This document shows, in pieces, positions 13,610-21,611 of a stretch of 23,391 nt of DNA (positions are counted from its first letter, which is position 1; every line of letters begins with the position of its first letter). A program made the translations under genes and the position numbers. The stretch lies in NCBI GenBank assembly GCA_900547385.1, contig URGQ01000023.1, positions 1-23,391 of the forward strand. The letters run 5' to 3'. The notes under the pieces were generated by a model. It was given only the letters and a program-made list of their open reading frames with translations, was not told the origin of the DNA and did not search any database. This DNA is from an uncultured Oscillospiraceae bacterium. Its GTDB lineage: Bacteria; Bacillota; Clostridia; Oscillospirales; Ruminococcaceae.

Positions 13610-14911
13610 ATGAATGAAGTGATATTAAGCGGACTGGGCATCCTGCTGGCACTGTGCGGCATGACCGTACTCATCTTCCGGCGGGTCTCGCCCATTATAG
13701 TGGGGCCGCTGGCGGCGCTGCTGGTAACAGTGATGAGCGGGCTGCCGGTGCTGGATTCGGTGACCGGCACCTATGTACAGGGCGTTGGCTCCTTCTTTGT
13801 TTCCTACTTTATGATCTTCCTGCTGGGGAACATCCTGGGCAGCCTGTACCAGATCAGCGGGGCGGCGGCGAAGATCGGCGAAACGGTGGTGCGGTGGTTC
13901 GGCGCCAAAAACTGCATGGTGGCGTGCTTGATTTCGGCGGCGCTGCTGAGCTACGGCGGCATCAACAGCTTTGTCATCATCTTCGCCATCTATCCCATCG
14001 CGCTCAAGCTCTTTGAGGAGGCGGACCTGCCCACCTACCTGCTGCCGGGTATTGTGTGCGGCGGCATGTGGACCTTTGCGATGACCGGGCCCTTTTCACC
14101 GCAGATCTGCAACATCGTTTCGATGCAGAGCCTGGGGACCCCTTCCTACGCCGGGCTGATCCCCGGCTTGGCAGCTTCGGTCGTCATGGCGGTGCTGATT
14201 GTGTGGTACATGAACCGCCAGGCAAAGAAGGCAAAGGGACGGGGTGAGCACTTTACCCCACCGGAGGGCGGTGTGCGCCAGCATGAGGGGCCCACTCCCG
14301 GCACCGTGGTCAGCTTTATCCCGCTGACGGCTGTTATCGTGCTTTTTAATGTGACGGAGATCGGCATTGTGGCCTGCCTGCTCATCGGCATTGTGCTGTC
14401 GCTGGGGCTTTTCTGGCGCAGCATTCCGTGGGGAGAGATGCTCTCCACCATGAACCAGGCGGCGGGCAGCTCCGTGACGGTCATCATCAACACGGCTACC
14501 ATTGTGGGCTTTGGTGCGGTGGCGAAGATCACCCCTTTCTATGCCTGGGCGGTGGAGCTGCTGGAGGCTTCCACCGCGAACCCCTATGTGGTGGCCGCCG
14601 TGGGCAGCAATATTTTCGCCTGCATCCTCGGCTCCTCCTCCGGCGGGCTGACGCTGATGTATACCTCGCTGAAGGATATCTTCCTTTCCTACGCGGGGCA
14701 GGGGTACAGCCTGGAGTTTATCCACCGTCTGTGCTCGCTTGGCTCCGGGGGGCTGGATTCCATGCCGTGGAACGGCTCCATTGTTTCGGTGTTCGGCATC
14801 TGCCACACCACCCACAAGGCCAGCTATAAGTATAACTTTGTGACCTGCGCGGTGATCCCGGTGCTGTGTACCTTCCTCATCGCGCTGCCCATCTGTATCT
14901 GGCTGGGCTGA
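13610..14911 (+). CDS. GntP-family permease, probable short-chain (hydroxy)acid symporter
   Basis: A 433-residue integral membrane protein with about 12 hydrophobic segments. Characteristic GntP-like stretches are LSYGGINSFVIIFAIYPIAL, MTGPFSPQICNI, CILGSSSGGLTL and SGGLDSMPWNGSIVSVF followed by CHTTHKASY. Members of the family carry gluconate and other organic acids with protons; some are associated with 3-hydroxybutyrate use. Here it heads a unit with crotonase and a CoA-transferase, so a C4 acid such as 3-hydroxybutyrate, crotonate or 4-hydroxybutyrate is a reasonable guess. AGAGGAG lies about nine bases before the ATG. It is followed after 19 bases by the crotonase gene. Confidence 0.87.
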   Translation: MNEVILSGLGILLALCGMTVLIFRRVSPIIVGPLAALLVTVMSGLPVLDSVTGTYVQGVGSFFVSYFMIFLLGNILGSLYQISGAAAKIGETVVRWFGAKNCMVACLISAALLSYGGINSFVIIFAIYPIALKLFEEADLPTYLLPGIVCGGMWTFAMTGPFSPQICNIVSMQSLGTPSYAGLIPGLAASVVMAVLIVWYMNRQAKKAKGRGEHFTPPEGGVRQHEGPTPGTVVSFIPLTAVIVLFNVTEIGIVACLLIGIVLSLGLFWRSIPWGEMLSTMNQAAGSSVTVIINTATIVGFGAVAKITPFYAWAVELLEASTANPYVVAAVGSNIFACILGSSSGGLTLMYTSLKDIFLSYAGQGYSLEFIHRLCSLGSGGLDSMPWNGSIVSVFGICHTTHKASYKYNFVTCAVIPVLCTFLIALPICIWLG

Positions 14912-14930
14912 TAGAAGAAGGAGAAAACCC

Positions 14931-15701
14931 ATGAAAACGATACTGACCATGCCCAGCCCCGAGCTGGCCCTGCTGACGATGACGGGGGAGGGTAAGCCCT
15001 TTGTGCTGAACCGCCGCACCATGGCGGAGCTGGAAGCCCTGCTGGATGAGGTGCGCCGCCGCGCCCCCCGGGCCCTGGTACTCACCGGGGAGGGGAGGTT
15101 CTTCTGCGCCGGGGCGGATATACGGGAGATGGCGGCCATGGATGGCCGGGAGCTGTATGACTGGGCGCTGCTGGGCAGCCGCCTAAACACCAACCTGGAG
15201 GAGCTGCCGATGCCGGTGCTGGCCGCGGTGAACGGCATGGCGCTGGGCGGCGGCTGTGAGCTGGCGCTGGCGTGTGACCTGCGGCTGGCCTCCATGGCGG
15301 CGAGCTTTGCAGTGCCGGAGGTGACCCTGGGCACCATATGCGGGGCGGGCGGCACCCAGCGGCTGCCCCGGCTCATCGGTGAAACGCGGGCCAAGGAGAT
15401 GATCTTTACCGGGCGGGAAATTACCGCCGAAACGGCCCGGGAATGGGGTCTGGTAAATGGGGTCTTTACTGCCGGCAGCCTGCTGGAGGAAACACTGAAC
15501 CTGGCGGAGGAGATCGCCCGGAACAGCCCCTACGCTGTGACCCGCGCCAAGCGGAGCGTGAACGGCGGACGGGAAATGCTGCTGGAGGAAGCGCTGGAAT
15601 GGGAACGGAGCCTCTTTGGCGAATGCGGCGAAAGCCGGGACCGCAAAGAGGGCATGACGGCCTTCCTGGAAAAACGGCCCCGGATATTTACCGGGGAATG
15701 A
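14931..15701 (+). CDS. Enoyl-CoA hydratase (crotonase)
   Basis: A 256-residue crotonase-fold enzyme, normal for enoyl-CoA hydratases. The oxyanion-hole sequences are FFCAGADI (about 58-64) and ALGGGCEL; the two catalytic glutamates of true hydratases are present as E110 (GGGCE) and E130 (PEVTLGTICGAGGTQRLPRL), 20 residues apart as in the rat enzyme. It should hydrate crotonyl-CoA to 3-hydroxybutyryl-CoA or dehydrate in reverse, linking the AbfD product to beta-oxidation-type steps. AGAAGGAG precedes the ATG, and the CoA-transferase gene starts 13 bases after its stop. The substrate is inferred from the cluster; other short enoyl-CoAs are possible. Confidence 0.92.
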   Translation: MKTILTMPSPELALLTMTGEGKPFVLNRRTMAELEALLDEVRRRAPRALVLTGEGRFFCAGADIREMAAMDGRELYDWALLGSRLNTNLEELPMPVLAAVNGMALGGGCELALACDLRLASMAASFAVPEVTLGTICGAGGTQRLPRLIGETRAKEMIFTGREITAETAREWGLVNGVFTAGSLLEETLNLAEEIARNSPYAVTRAKRSVNGGREMLLEEALEWERSLFGECGESRDRKEGMTAFLEKRPRIFTGE

Positions 15702-15714
15702 GAGAGGAGAGAGC

Positions 15715-17262
15715 ATGGCAAAGGTGATCTCGGCCGCCGAGGCCGCCGCCTTGATTGGGGACGGCATGACGGTGGCGGTGGATGGCTTTATCGGCTTTTC
15801 ACTGGCGGAGGATATCCTGTGTGAGATGGAGGAGCGCTTCCTGCGGGAGGGCCACCCCCGTGACCTGCGGCTGGTGAATGTGGCCGGTCTGGGCGGCGAT
15901 GGCCGCCGCCGGGGCATCAATCATTTTGCGCACCGGGGGATGCTCTCCCGGCTTTTGTGCAGCAATCTCAGCCTGGCCAATGCCATTTACCCCCACATCA
16001 GCGCAGGGGATTTTGCGCTGTTTATGGCTCCGCAGGGGGTCATGTCCCACATGATGCGGGCCATCGCCGGCAAAAAGCCGGGGGTGCTGACCTCCGTGGG
16101 CCTGCGGACCTTTGTGGACCCGCGGCGGGATGGCTGCCGTATGAACCAAAAGACCTGGGAAAGCGGCGAGGAAGTGGTGCAGCTGGTGGAGCTGGCCGGG
16201 CAGGAGCAGCTCTTTTTCCCGGCGTTCCCGCTGGATGCCTGCATCATCAAGGGCAGCACCGCCGATGCCGATGGGAACATCAGCATGGAAAAGGAGGCCT
16301 TTCTGCTGGAGCAGTACGAGATGGCCGCTGCCGCCCACAACAGCGGCGGACTGGTGCTGGCCCAGGTGGATCAACTGGTTCCTGCCCACACCATGAACGC
16401 CAAGGATGTGGTGGTGCCTGGCTGCCTGGTGGATTACATCGTGGTGGGGCGGGAGGAGAACTCCCGGCAGCAGTTTGTCACCGAGGAGCGCTGGGTGGAG
16501 GCCTTTACCGGGCGGGTGCGCATCCCGCTGGAGGGGCTGCCGCCGGTGCCGCCGGACATCAAAAAGGTGATGGCCCGCCGGGCCGCCGCGGAAATAAAGG
16601 ACGGTGACTTTGTTAATTTCGGGATCGGGGTGCCTACCCTCATCACCAATGTACTGACCGAGGAAAAACGGCTGGAGCGGGTGACGCTCAGCATCGAATC
16701 CGGGACGATCGGCGGGGCGCCGCAGGGCGGCCTGCTGACCGGCGCCGCCTACAATGCCGATTCCATGATAAAGCAGCCGGATATCTTTGACCTGTATGAT
16801 GGCGGCGGCATTGATGTGGCGTGCCTGGGCGGGGCTGAATTTGACCGGGAGGGCAATGTGAATGTGAGCCGCTTTGGGGAGAAGATCCCCGGGCCCGGCG
16901 GGTTCATCAATATCTCGCAGGGAGCGAAGAAGGTGTGCTTTATGGGCAGCTTTACCGCCGGGAAAAGCGAGATCCGGCTGGAAGGCGGCCGGCTGCGCAT
17001 CATAAAGGACGGCAATATCCGCAAGTTCCGGCAGGCGGTGGGGCATATCACCTTTTCCGGGGAGTACTCCAACCAAAAGGGGACCCAGCAGGTGCTGTAT
17101 ATCACCGAGCGCGCGGTGTTCCGCCTGACACCGGAGGGCCTGCTGCTGTGCGAGATCGCCCCTGGGGTGGACCTGCGGCGGGATATTCTGGAGAAGATGG
17201 AATTTACCCCGCTGATCGCCCCCGACCTGCGGGAGATGGACGCGGCGCTTTTTACCGAGTGA
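15715..17262 (+). CDS. Acetate/propionate CoA-transferase family enzyme (Pct/YdiF type)
   Basis: A 515-residue fused alpha-beta family I CoA-transferase, the usual size of Pct/YdiF enzymes. The N-terminal half (about 1-260) is the alpha-like domain, with MTVAVDGFIGFSLAEDIL. The C-terminal half has the CoA loop NFGIGVPTL (301-309) and the catalytic glutamate E328 in LSIESGTIGG. It exchanges CoA between acetyl-CoA and another short acid. AbfT is already encoded upstream, so this second enzyme probably activates a different acid or releases an end product; the substrate cannot be read from the sequence. AGGAG lies five bases before the ATG. The next gene follows after nine bases. Confidence 0.92.
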   Translation: MAKVISAAEAAALIGDGMTVAVDGFIGFSLAEDILCEMEERFLREGHPRDLRLVNVAGLGGDGRRRGINHFAHRGMLSRLLCSNLSLANAIYPHISAGDFALFMAPQGVMSHMMRAIAGKKPGVLTSVGLRTFVDPRRDGCRMNQKTWESGEEVVQLVELAGQEQLFFPAFPLDACIIKGSTADADGNISMEKEAFLLEQYEMAAAAHNSGGLVLAQVDQLVPAHTMNAKDVVVPGCLVDYIVVGREENSRQQFVTEERWVEAFTGRVRIPLEGLPPVPPDIKKVMARRAAAEIKDGDFVNFGIGVPTLITNVLTEEKRLERVTLSIESGTIGGAPQGGLLTGAAYNADSMIKQPDIFDLYDGGGIDVACLGGAEFDREGNVNVSRFGEKIPGPGGFINISQGAKKVCFMGSFTAGKSEIRLEGGRLRIIKDGNIRKFRQAVGHITFSGEYSNQKGTQQVLYITERAVFRLTPEGLLLCEIAPGVDLRRDILEKMEFTPLIAPDLREMDAALFTE

Positions 17263-17271
17263 GGGAAATTT

Positions 17272-18099
17272 ATGCGTTTTGAAAGCGTGTGGGCGGCGTA
17301 CTTTAGTGCCTGCGGCAGTACCCGGCGGGTGCTGCGGCGGATGGCCGAAGCGGCTGGGGAAGCGCTGGCCCTGCCGGTGCGGGAGCTGGACTACACCCTG
17401 CCCCCGGCACGGGAACAAAACTATGCCTTTGGCGAAGGAGATCTGATATTCTGGGGGAGCCCGACCTACGCGGGGCGGCTGCCCAATGTGCTGCTGCCCT
17501 TTTTGCGGGGGCACTTTACCGGCGGGAGCGCGGCGGCCGTGGCGGTGGTGCTGTACGGCAACCGCGGCTATGATGACGCCCTGAAGGAGCTGTGCGAGGT
17601 GCTTTCCGGGAACGGCTTTTGCCCGGCGGCTGCGGCGGCAATGGTGGGCGAGCATGCCTTTGCGCCGGCGCTGGCCCATGGCCGGCCGGATGCCGAGGAT
17701 ATTGCCGCGGCGGAGGCCTTTGCCCGGAACGCGGCGCATACGCTGCGGGAACGGGAACGGCCCATTCCGGCAGCGGTGCCCGGCCGGGAGCCGATTGGGC
17801 CCTACTACACCCCGCTGGGACTGAATGGGGAACCAGCGCGCTTTTTGAAGGCGAAGCCTGTGACTGACCCTGCAAGCTGCACTCGCTGCGGGCTTTGCGC
17901 CGCCCGATGCCCGATGGGGTCCATCCCAAGAGAGACCCCGGAGGAATGCGGCGGCATCTGCATCAAGTGCCAGGCCTGTGTAAAGGGATGCCCCACCGGG
18001 GCCAAATATTTCGCCGACGCGGCGTTTTGCTCCCACCGTGCCATGCTGGAGCAGACCTACGCAAAACGGCGGGAGAACGAATTCTTCCCGCCCCTGTGA
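17272..18099 (+). CDS. EFR1-type flavodoxin-ferredoxin fusion protein
   Basis: A 275-residue protein joining an N-terminal flavodoxin-like domain (YFSACGSTRRVL, the phosphate-binding loop, residues 10-21; WGSPTYAGRLPN 61-72; LYGNRGYDDAL 94-104) to a C-terminal two-cluster ferredoxin: C203, C206, C209, C213 and C230, C233, C236, C240, giving two [4Fe-4S] sites. This layout matches the EFR1 ferredoxin family of clostridia. Partners are unknown. In this operon it may carry low-potential electrons for the crotonyl-CoA branch or reactivate the AbfD flavin/cluster; both ideas are inference. The ribosome binding site (GAGGG) is modest. The gene ends the unit, before a bidirectional terminator. Confidence 0.9.
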   Translation: MRFESVWAAYFSACGSTRRVLRRMAEAAGEALALPVRELDYTLPPAREQNYAFGEGDLIFWGSPTYAGRLPNVLLPFLRGHFTGGSAAAVAVVLYGNRGYDDALKELCEVLSGNGFCPAAAAAMVGEHAFAPALAHGRPDAEDIAAAEAFARNAAHTLRERERPIPAAVPGREPIGPYYTPLGLNGEPARFLKAKPVTDPASCTRCGLCAARCPMGSIPRETPEECGGICIKCQACVKGCPTGAKYFADAAFCSHRAMLEQTYAKRRENEFFPPL

Positions 18100-18236
18100 T
18101 GAATATACCTTCGCTTGGCAAGAGCAATACGGCTTTTGCGGATATAAATACCGTCCAACTTTGTGCGCCGCGTTGACAGGCGCCAGCCTGCCTGCCGCTC
18201 CGCGCTTCCTCGGACGCCATTTCTCCCGCGCAAAAA

Positions 18237-18277
18237 CTCCGAAAAGCGTGTGTGTCCTTGTCAAGCAAAGGTAAAAT
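18237..18277 (+). repeat. 41-bp dispersed repeat, copy 1
   Basis: This segment aligns without gaps to 20549-20589 with 32 of 41 bases identical; the shared core is CTTGTCAAG-N2-AAGG-Y-AAAAT. Both copies lie between converging genes and each ends at or shortly before a terminator hairpin. The rest of 18100-18236 shows no gene. Confidence 0.5.
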
Positions 18278-18318
18278 CCCCTGTCCAGACCCACGCGGGT
18301 GGACAGGGGAATTTTTTT
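18278..18318. terminator. Bidirectional terminator between converging operons
   Basis: CCCCTGTCCA (18278-18287) pairs perfectly with TGGACAGGGG (18300-18309). On the plus strand A2T7 follows (18310-18318). On the minus strand the stem is followed by ATTTTACC. It can end both the plus-strand metabolic operon and the minus-strand response-regulator operon, whose stop codon touches the T-run. Confidence 0.85.
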
Positions 18319-19069
18319 ATTCTTCGGTTTCCTCGGTGGAATCTGACTCCAGCGGTTCGGTGCCTTCCCCTTCCGCCAGCCGGTAGCCCACGCCCACCTC
18401 GGTAAAAAGGTACCGGGGTTCTTCGGGATTTTTCTCCAGCTTGCGGCGGAGGTTGGCCATATGGACCCGCAGCAGCTTGTTATCCCGGGGGTTGGCCGCG
18501 GGGCCCCACAGCTCCCGCAGCATCTGCTGGTAGGTAAGCACCCGCCCGGCATAGCGGCCCAGCAGCGCCAGGATCTTAAACTCACTGGGGGTCAGGCCGG
18601 CGTCCTCGCCGCCCAGGTAGGCCCGGTGCTTATTGTAGTCAATGACAAGATCCCCCACGATGTACTGGCCCTCCCGCAGCTCCTCGCCGCCGCAGGCCTT
18701 GCGGGTGTGGCGCAGCGCCGTGCGGATGCGCGCCAGCAGCTCCACGGTGCCAAAGGGCTTGGTGAGGTAATCATCCGCACCAAGATCCAGTGCGCCGGCC
18801 TTGTCGTCCTCGGTCATGCGGGCAGAAATGACAATGATGGGAACACTGCTCCATTTGCGGATGCTTTGAATGATGCCAATGCCATCCATATCGGGCAGGC
18901 CCAGGTCCAGCAGGACGCAATCGGGACAGTGGGAGGCCGCCAACGCCAGCGCCGAGCGGCCATCCCCCACGGCGACGGTATCATAGCCCGCGTTGCTCAA
19001 GGTGCTTTGCAGGTAGTGCCGGATGCCGGCGTCATCCTCTACGATCATGATCTTATCACAGTGTTTCAT
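18317..19069 (-). CDS. kdpE: OmpR-family response regulator, KdpE-like
   Basis: A 250-residue response regulator: a receiver domain (about 6-118) with acidic pocket E11/D12/D13, phosphoacceptor D55 in LLDLGLPD and K104 in DDYLTKPF, then a winged-helix DNA-binding domain (about 135-232; LTPSEFKILALL, HMANLRRKLE, EVGVGYRL). The sequence is of the KdpE type, which in other bacteria activates potassium transporter genes. The C-terminal extension GEGTEPLESDSTEETEE is acidic and unusual. It overlaps the kinase gene by four bases (ATGA), so the two form one operon. No kdpFABC genes are visible, so the target is unknown. Confidence 0.9.
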   Translation of the reverse strand: MKHCDKIMIVEDDAGIRHYLQSTLSNAGYDTVAVGDGRSALALAASHCPDCVLLDLGLPDMDGIGIIQSIRKWSSVPIIVISARMTEDDKAGALDLGADDYLTKPFGTVELLARIRTALRHTRKACGGEELREGQYIVGDLVIDYNKHRAYLGGEDAGLTPSEFKILALLGRYAGRVLTYQQMLRELWGPAANPRDNKLLRVHMANLRRKLEKNPEEPRYLFTEVGVGYRLAEGEGTEPLESDSTEETEE

Positions 19070-20139
19070 CCTTCGGTTTCCTCCTCATCTTCGGTTCCGG
19101 CAGGCAGCCACAGGCATACCCGCGCTCCACCCTCGGGGCGGTTTTCGGCGGTCATGCGGCCGCCGTGTGCTTTTATGATGGCGCTGCATAGCGTGAGCCC
19201 CAGTCCCAGTCCCCGGCGGCCATCAGCGCAGGAGCGCGGCTGCGGCAGCAGCTTGCGGTCAAAAAGCTGGGGGAGCAGCTCTGGAGGGAAGCCCGCGCCG
19301 TCATCCTCCACAGCGATCATCACGGTATCCCCCTGCCCGGCGATCTCCACCCGGATGCGGGTAGCGCCCTCGGCGTGGTTCACCGCGTTTTCCAAAAGGT
19401 TCAGAATGACCTGCTCCATCAAGGTGGCATCCATCGGGGCGGTCAGGATCTCCTGCGGGCGGATGACCGTGACCGGCAGGGTATTGCGGCTGCGCCGCAG
19501 CTTCATCACGGCGCTGTCCACAATCTCCTCCACCACCTCATCGGTGCGGTGCAGGCTTACCTGTTCCCCGGCCATACGGGTGACCGAGAGCATATTTTCG
19601 GTGATGCGGGTCAGCCACCGGGTCTCCTGACGGATCTGCTCCAGCAGGGTACGGCGCTCCGCTTCGCTCAGGTCGGGCTGCTCCAGCAGCAGGCTGTCGG
19701 CACCCTCAATGGAGGCGAGCGGTGTGCGCAGATCATGGGAGAGAGCCCGCAAAAGGTCTGCCCGAAGCTTTTCGCTTTCGATCTCATACCGCAGGCGTTC
19801 GGTTTGCTTTACCCGAGTGGTAAGGGTGCTGATGACCACCGAGACCACCAGCATGACCACGAAGGTGAGCGGGTAACCCGTGATGCTCATATCAAAGCTC
19901 CAAAAGGGGTAGGTGAACATGTAATTGACGCAGAACACCCCGATGACCGAGGCCAGAACACCCCACACATAGCCGTTGGTGACCAGTGCCACTATGGCGA
20001 CAGCCAGCACAAAGATGAGAACGGCAAAGGGGTTGTTGTCATCGTGCACGCGGGAAAGCACGCTGCATACGGCCACCGCTGCCCCCAATAGAAGCAGCAT
20101 CCGCAGGGTGTCCCGCGCCCATTCTTTTTTGGGGATCAT
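19066..20139 (-). CDS. kdpD: KdpD-like sensor histidine kinase, short form
   Basis: The start is the ATG at 20139, five bases after AGGAGGTGA; an in-frame GTG at 20148 lies inside that ribosome binding site. The product has 357 residues: a DUF4118 membrane domain with about four segments (residues 12-105), a short linker, the HisKA domain with H135 in ALSHDLRTPLAS, and the ATP-binding domain with N-box ENAVNHAEG, DDGAGFPPELL and GLGLGLTLCSAI. Full KdpD has about 890 residues; the N-terminal KdpD sensor and Usp domains are missing here, as in several Firmicute homologues. The signal is therefore uncertain. It sits upstream of kdpE with a 4-base overlap. Confidence 0.9.
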   Translation of the reverse strand: MIPKKEWARDTLRMLLLLGAAVAVCSVLSRVHDDNNPFAVLIFVLAVAIVALVTNGYVWGVLASVIGVFCVNYMFTYPFWSFDMSITGYPLTFVVMLVVSVVISTLTTRVKQTERLRYEIESEKLRADLLRALSHDLRTPLASIEGADSLLLEQPDLSEAERRTLLEQIRQETRWLTRITENMLSVTRMAGEQVSLHRTDEVVEEIVDSAVMKLRRSRNTLPVTVIRPQEILTAPMDATLMEQVILNLLENAVNHAEGATRIRVEIAGQGDTVMIAVEDDGAGFPPELLPQLFDRKLLPQPRSCADGRRGLGLGLTLCSAIIKAHGGRMTAENRPEGGARVCLWLPAGTEDEEETEG

Positions 20140-20176
20140 GCCGTTCACCTCCTATCCATTTATAATGTTCCAACCC

Positions 20177-20182
20177 ATTATA
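20177..20182 (-). promoter_or_regulatory. Extended -10 promoter of the kdpDE-like operon
   Basis: On the minus strand TGG-TATAAT forms an extended -10 element about 38 bases before the kinase start. No good -35 hexamer is present at the right distance. Confidence 0.55.
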
Positions 20183-20269
20183 CCATGCTGTGCCGGGACA
20201 GAAAGATAAATTATTCGCTAAGATTTATGTGGGAGAGTTTTTTTCCGAAAAATTAGCGTTGGACAGCCG

Positions 20270-20275
20270 TATAAT
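20270..20275 (+). promoter_or_regulatory. -10 element before the 48-residue membrane protein
   Basis: A perfect TATAAT lies 45 bases before the ATG at 20321. The -35 region is poor. GCTAA and TTAGC lie on either side of an A/T-rich stretch just upstream (about 20217-20258), a possible regulatory dyad shared with the divergent kdpDE promoter. Confidence 0.5.
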
Positions 20276-20320
20276 GGTACCAAACCAAAACCCCGAGAGG
20301 TTTATGAGGAGGATATCATT

Positions 20321-20467
20321 ATGCATACCCAGGCGTACATCGAGGCTCGTAAGGAATTTATCAACTGCATCGTGCTCAGCCCTATCTGTATCTTTGTTTC
20401 GCTTATCATTGCGTTTACCGAGTGGCTGCCCATCATGCATGCGGAGAAAAACAAGGTAGAGGCGTAA
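20321..20467 (+). CDS. 48-residue single-span membrane protein
   Basis: A short frame with an excellent ribosome binding site (GAGGAGG, eight bases before the ATG), a perfect TATAAT upstream and a hairpin terminator 40 bases after the stop, so it looks like a complete one-gene unit. The product starts MHTQAYIEARKEF, has one membrane segment (about residues 15-36, NCIVLSPICIFVSLIIAFTE) and a charged tail, AEKNKVEA. No family was recognised. It is divergent from the KdpD-like kinase with about 180 bases between the starts, so it could be a target or a small modulator of that kinase; this is inference. Confidence 0.72.
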   Translation: MHTQAYIEARKEFINCIVLSPICIFVSLIIAFTEWLPIMHAEKNKVEA

Positions 20468-20506
20468 CCCATACATACCACACACTTTTCCGATAGATCA
20501 TCCCGC

Positions 20507-20543
20507 AAAAGGCGGCGCAGTACTGGTGGCTGTGCCGCCTTTT
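20507..20543. terminator. Terminator after the 48-residue protein
   Basis: AAAAGGCGGCGCAG (20507-20520) pairs with CTGTGCCGCCTTTT (20530-20543) over 14 positions with one G-T pair. T-runs on both strands make it usable in either direction. Confidence 0.8.
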
Positions 20544-20548
20544 GTGTG

Positions 20549-20589
20549 CTCCCAAAAGCATATGAGCTCTTGTCAAGTGAAGGCAAAAT
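20549..20589 (+). repeat. 41-bp dispersed repeat, copy 2
   Basis: Matches 18237-18277 at 32 of 41 positions in the same orientation and likewise lies between converging transcription units beside terminators. Confidence 0.5.
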
Positions 20590-20601
20590 GTTTCATGAAA
20601 C

Positions 20602-20629
20602 AAAAATCCCCGCCAAAAGACGGGGATTT
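20602..20629 (-). terminator. Terminator of the hydrolase operon
   Basis: On the minus strand AAATCCCCG (20629-20621) pairs with CGGGGATTT (20612-20604), followed by TTGTTT. It lies 15 bases after the hydrolase stop. Confidence 0.75.
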
Positions 20630-20644
20630 GTACTTTTCGGTGGG

Positions 20645-21580
20645 TCATTCGGCCTTGGGCATGTGGCTGTCCAGGTAATCAATGATATCCCGGAACAGCT
20701 CCTCTTTCAGTGCCTCATTGTGCACCTCATGGCGGGCACCGTGGTACAGGGTGATGGTGACCTCCTTTAGTCCCTGGGCCTTCAGGCCCTCGTACACCTC
20801 GGTGACGCCCTTGCCGTTATTGCCTACGGCGTCCTCATCCCCGGCGTACAGCCACACGGGCAGGTCCTTCGGCATGGCGGCATACCATTCGGGACGGTTG
20901 CAGCGGTCCACCAGTTCCAGCAGCTCGCCGTAGCCGCTATTGGTAAAGATAAAGCTGCACCAGGGATCCTTGATATACTTGCGGCAGACCTCCTCGTCGT
21001 GGCAGATCCAGTCCACCAAGGTCTTTTGCTCGGTCTGTTTATTGTTGTTGCCGGTGGTCAGCATATACAGCAGCTTGGAGGTCCCCTTCTTGCCGCCGAA
21101 CAGCGAAACCAAGGCAACCAGCGCCTTGCCGGGACCGGCGGCGGGGTTCTTCCCGGCGGTGCCGCTGATGAGCAGTGCCTGGAGGTTTTTGCCGTAGCGG
21201 GCGGCGTACAGCCGCGCCACAAAGGAGCCCATGCTGTGTCCCAGCAGGAAGTAGGGCAGCCCGGCAAAGTGGGCGCTTATGGCCTTCCGCTCGATCTCCT
21301 GATCCTCCACCAGGTTGTTCCAGGCGCCTTTTTTGCCAAAGTAGCCCAGCATTTCATTGTTCAGACGGGCGGTGGAGCCGTGCCCCAGGTGATCAATACC
21401 GCAAACGGCATAACCGGCGTCGGTCAGGTGCTGGGCCAGCTCCTCGTACCGCAGGATGTACTCGCACATGCCGTGGCAGATCTGCACTACGGCGCGGGGC
21501 TGTCCTTCCGGCAAAAACAAAAAGCCCGAAAGCTTGCTTTTGCCATCGCTGGAATCCAGGGTAAAGGTCCGTTTTTCCAT
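20645..21580 (-). CDS. Alpha/beta hydrolase, monoacylglycerol lipase-like
   Basis: A 311-residue cytoplasmic alpha/beta hydrolase of the serine aminopeptidase S33/lysophospholipase group. The nucleophile is S116 in LLGHSMGSF; the acid is probably D250 in YAGDEDAVG; the histidine is H284 in GARHEVHNE. An oxyanion-type motif HGMCEYILRY (36-45) fits the HGxxE-x-x-x-RY pattern of monoacylglycerol lipases. No signal peptide is seen. Substrate is unknown; a lipid or ester is likely. It follows the Usp-like gene by 31 bases and shares its promoter. The ribosome binding site is GAGGAGG about 11 bases before the ATG at 21580. Confidence 0.9.
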   Translation of the reverse strand: MEKRTFTLDSSDGKSKLSGFLFLPEGQPRAVVQICHGMCEYILRYEELAQHLTDAGYAVCGIDHLGHGSTARLNNEMLGYFGKKGAWNNLVEDQEIERKAISAHFAGLPYFLLGHSMGSFVARLYAARYGKNLQALLISGTAGKNPAAGPGKALVALVSLFGGKKGTSKLLYMLTTGNNNKQTEQKTLVDWICHDEEVCRKYIKDPWCSFIFTNSGYGELLELVDRCNRPEWYAAMPKDLPVWLYAGDEDAVGNNGKGVTEVYEGLKAQGLKEVTITLYHGARHEVHNEALKEELFRDIIDYLDSHMPKAE

Positions 21581-21611
21581 ACCTCTTTTGTCCTCCTCGG
21601 TTTTATTGCGC

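Noticed and set aside
15799..18585. A 928-codon open frame on the minus strand across the CoA-transferase and flavodoxin-ferredoxin genes
   Set aside because: It lies opposite two clear conserved genes and the terminator, has no family resemblance and is low in typical protein features. GC-rich genes often leave the antisense frame open.
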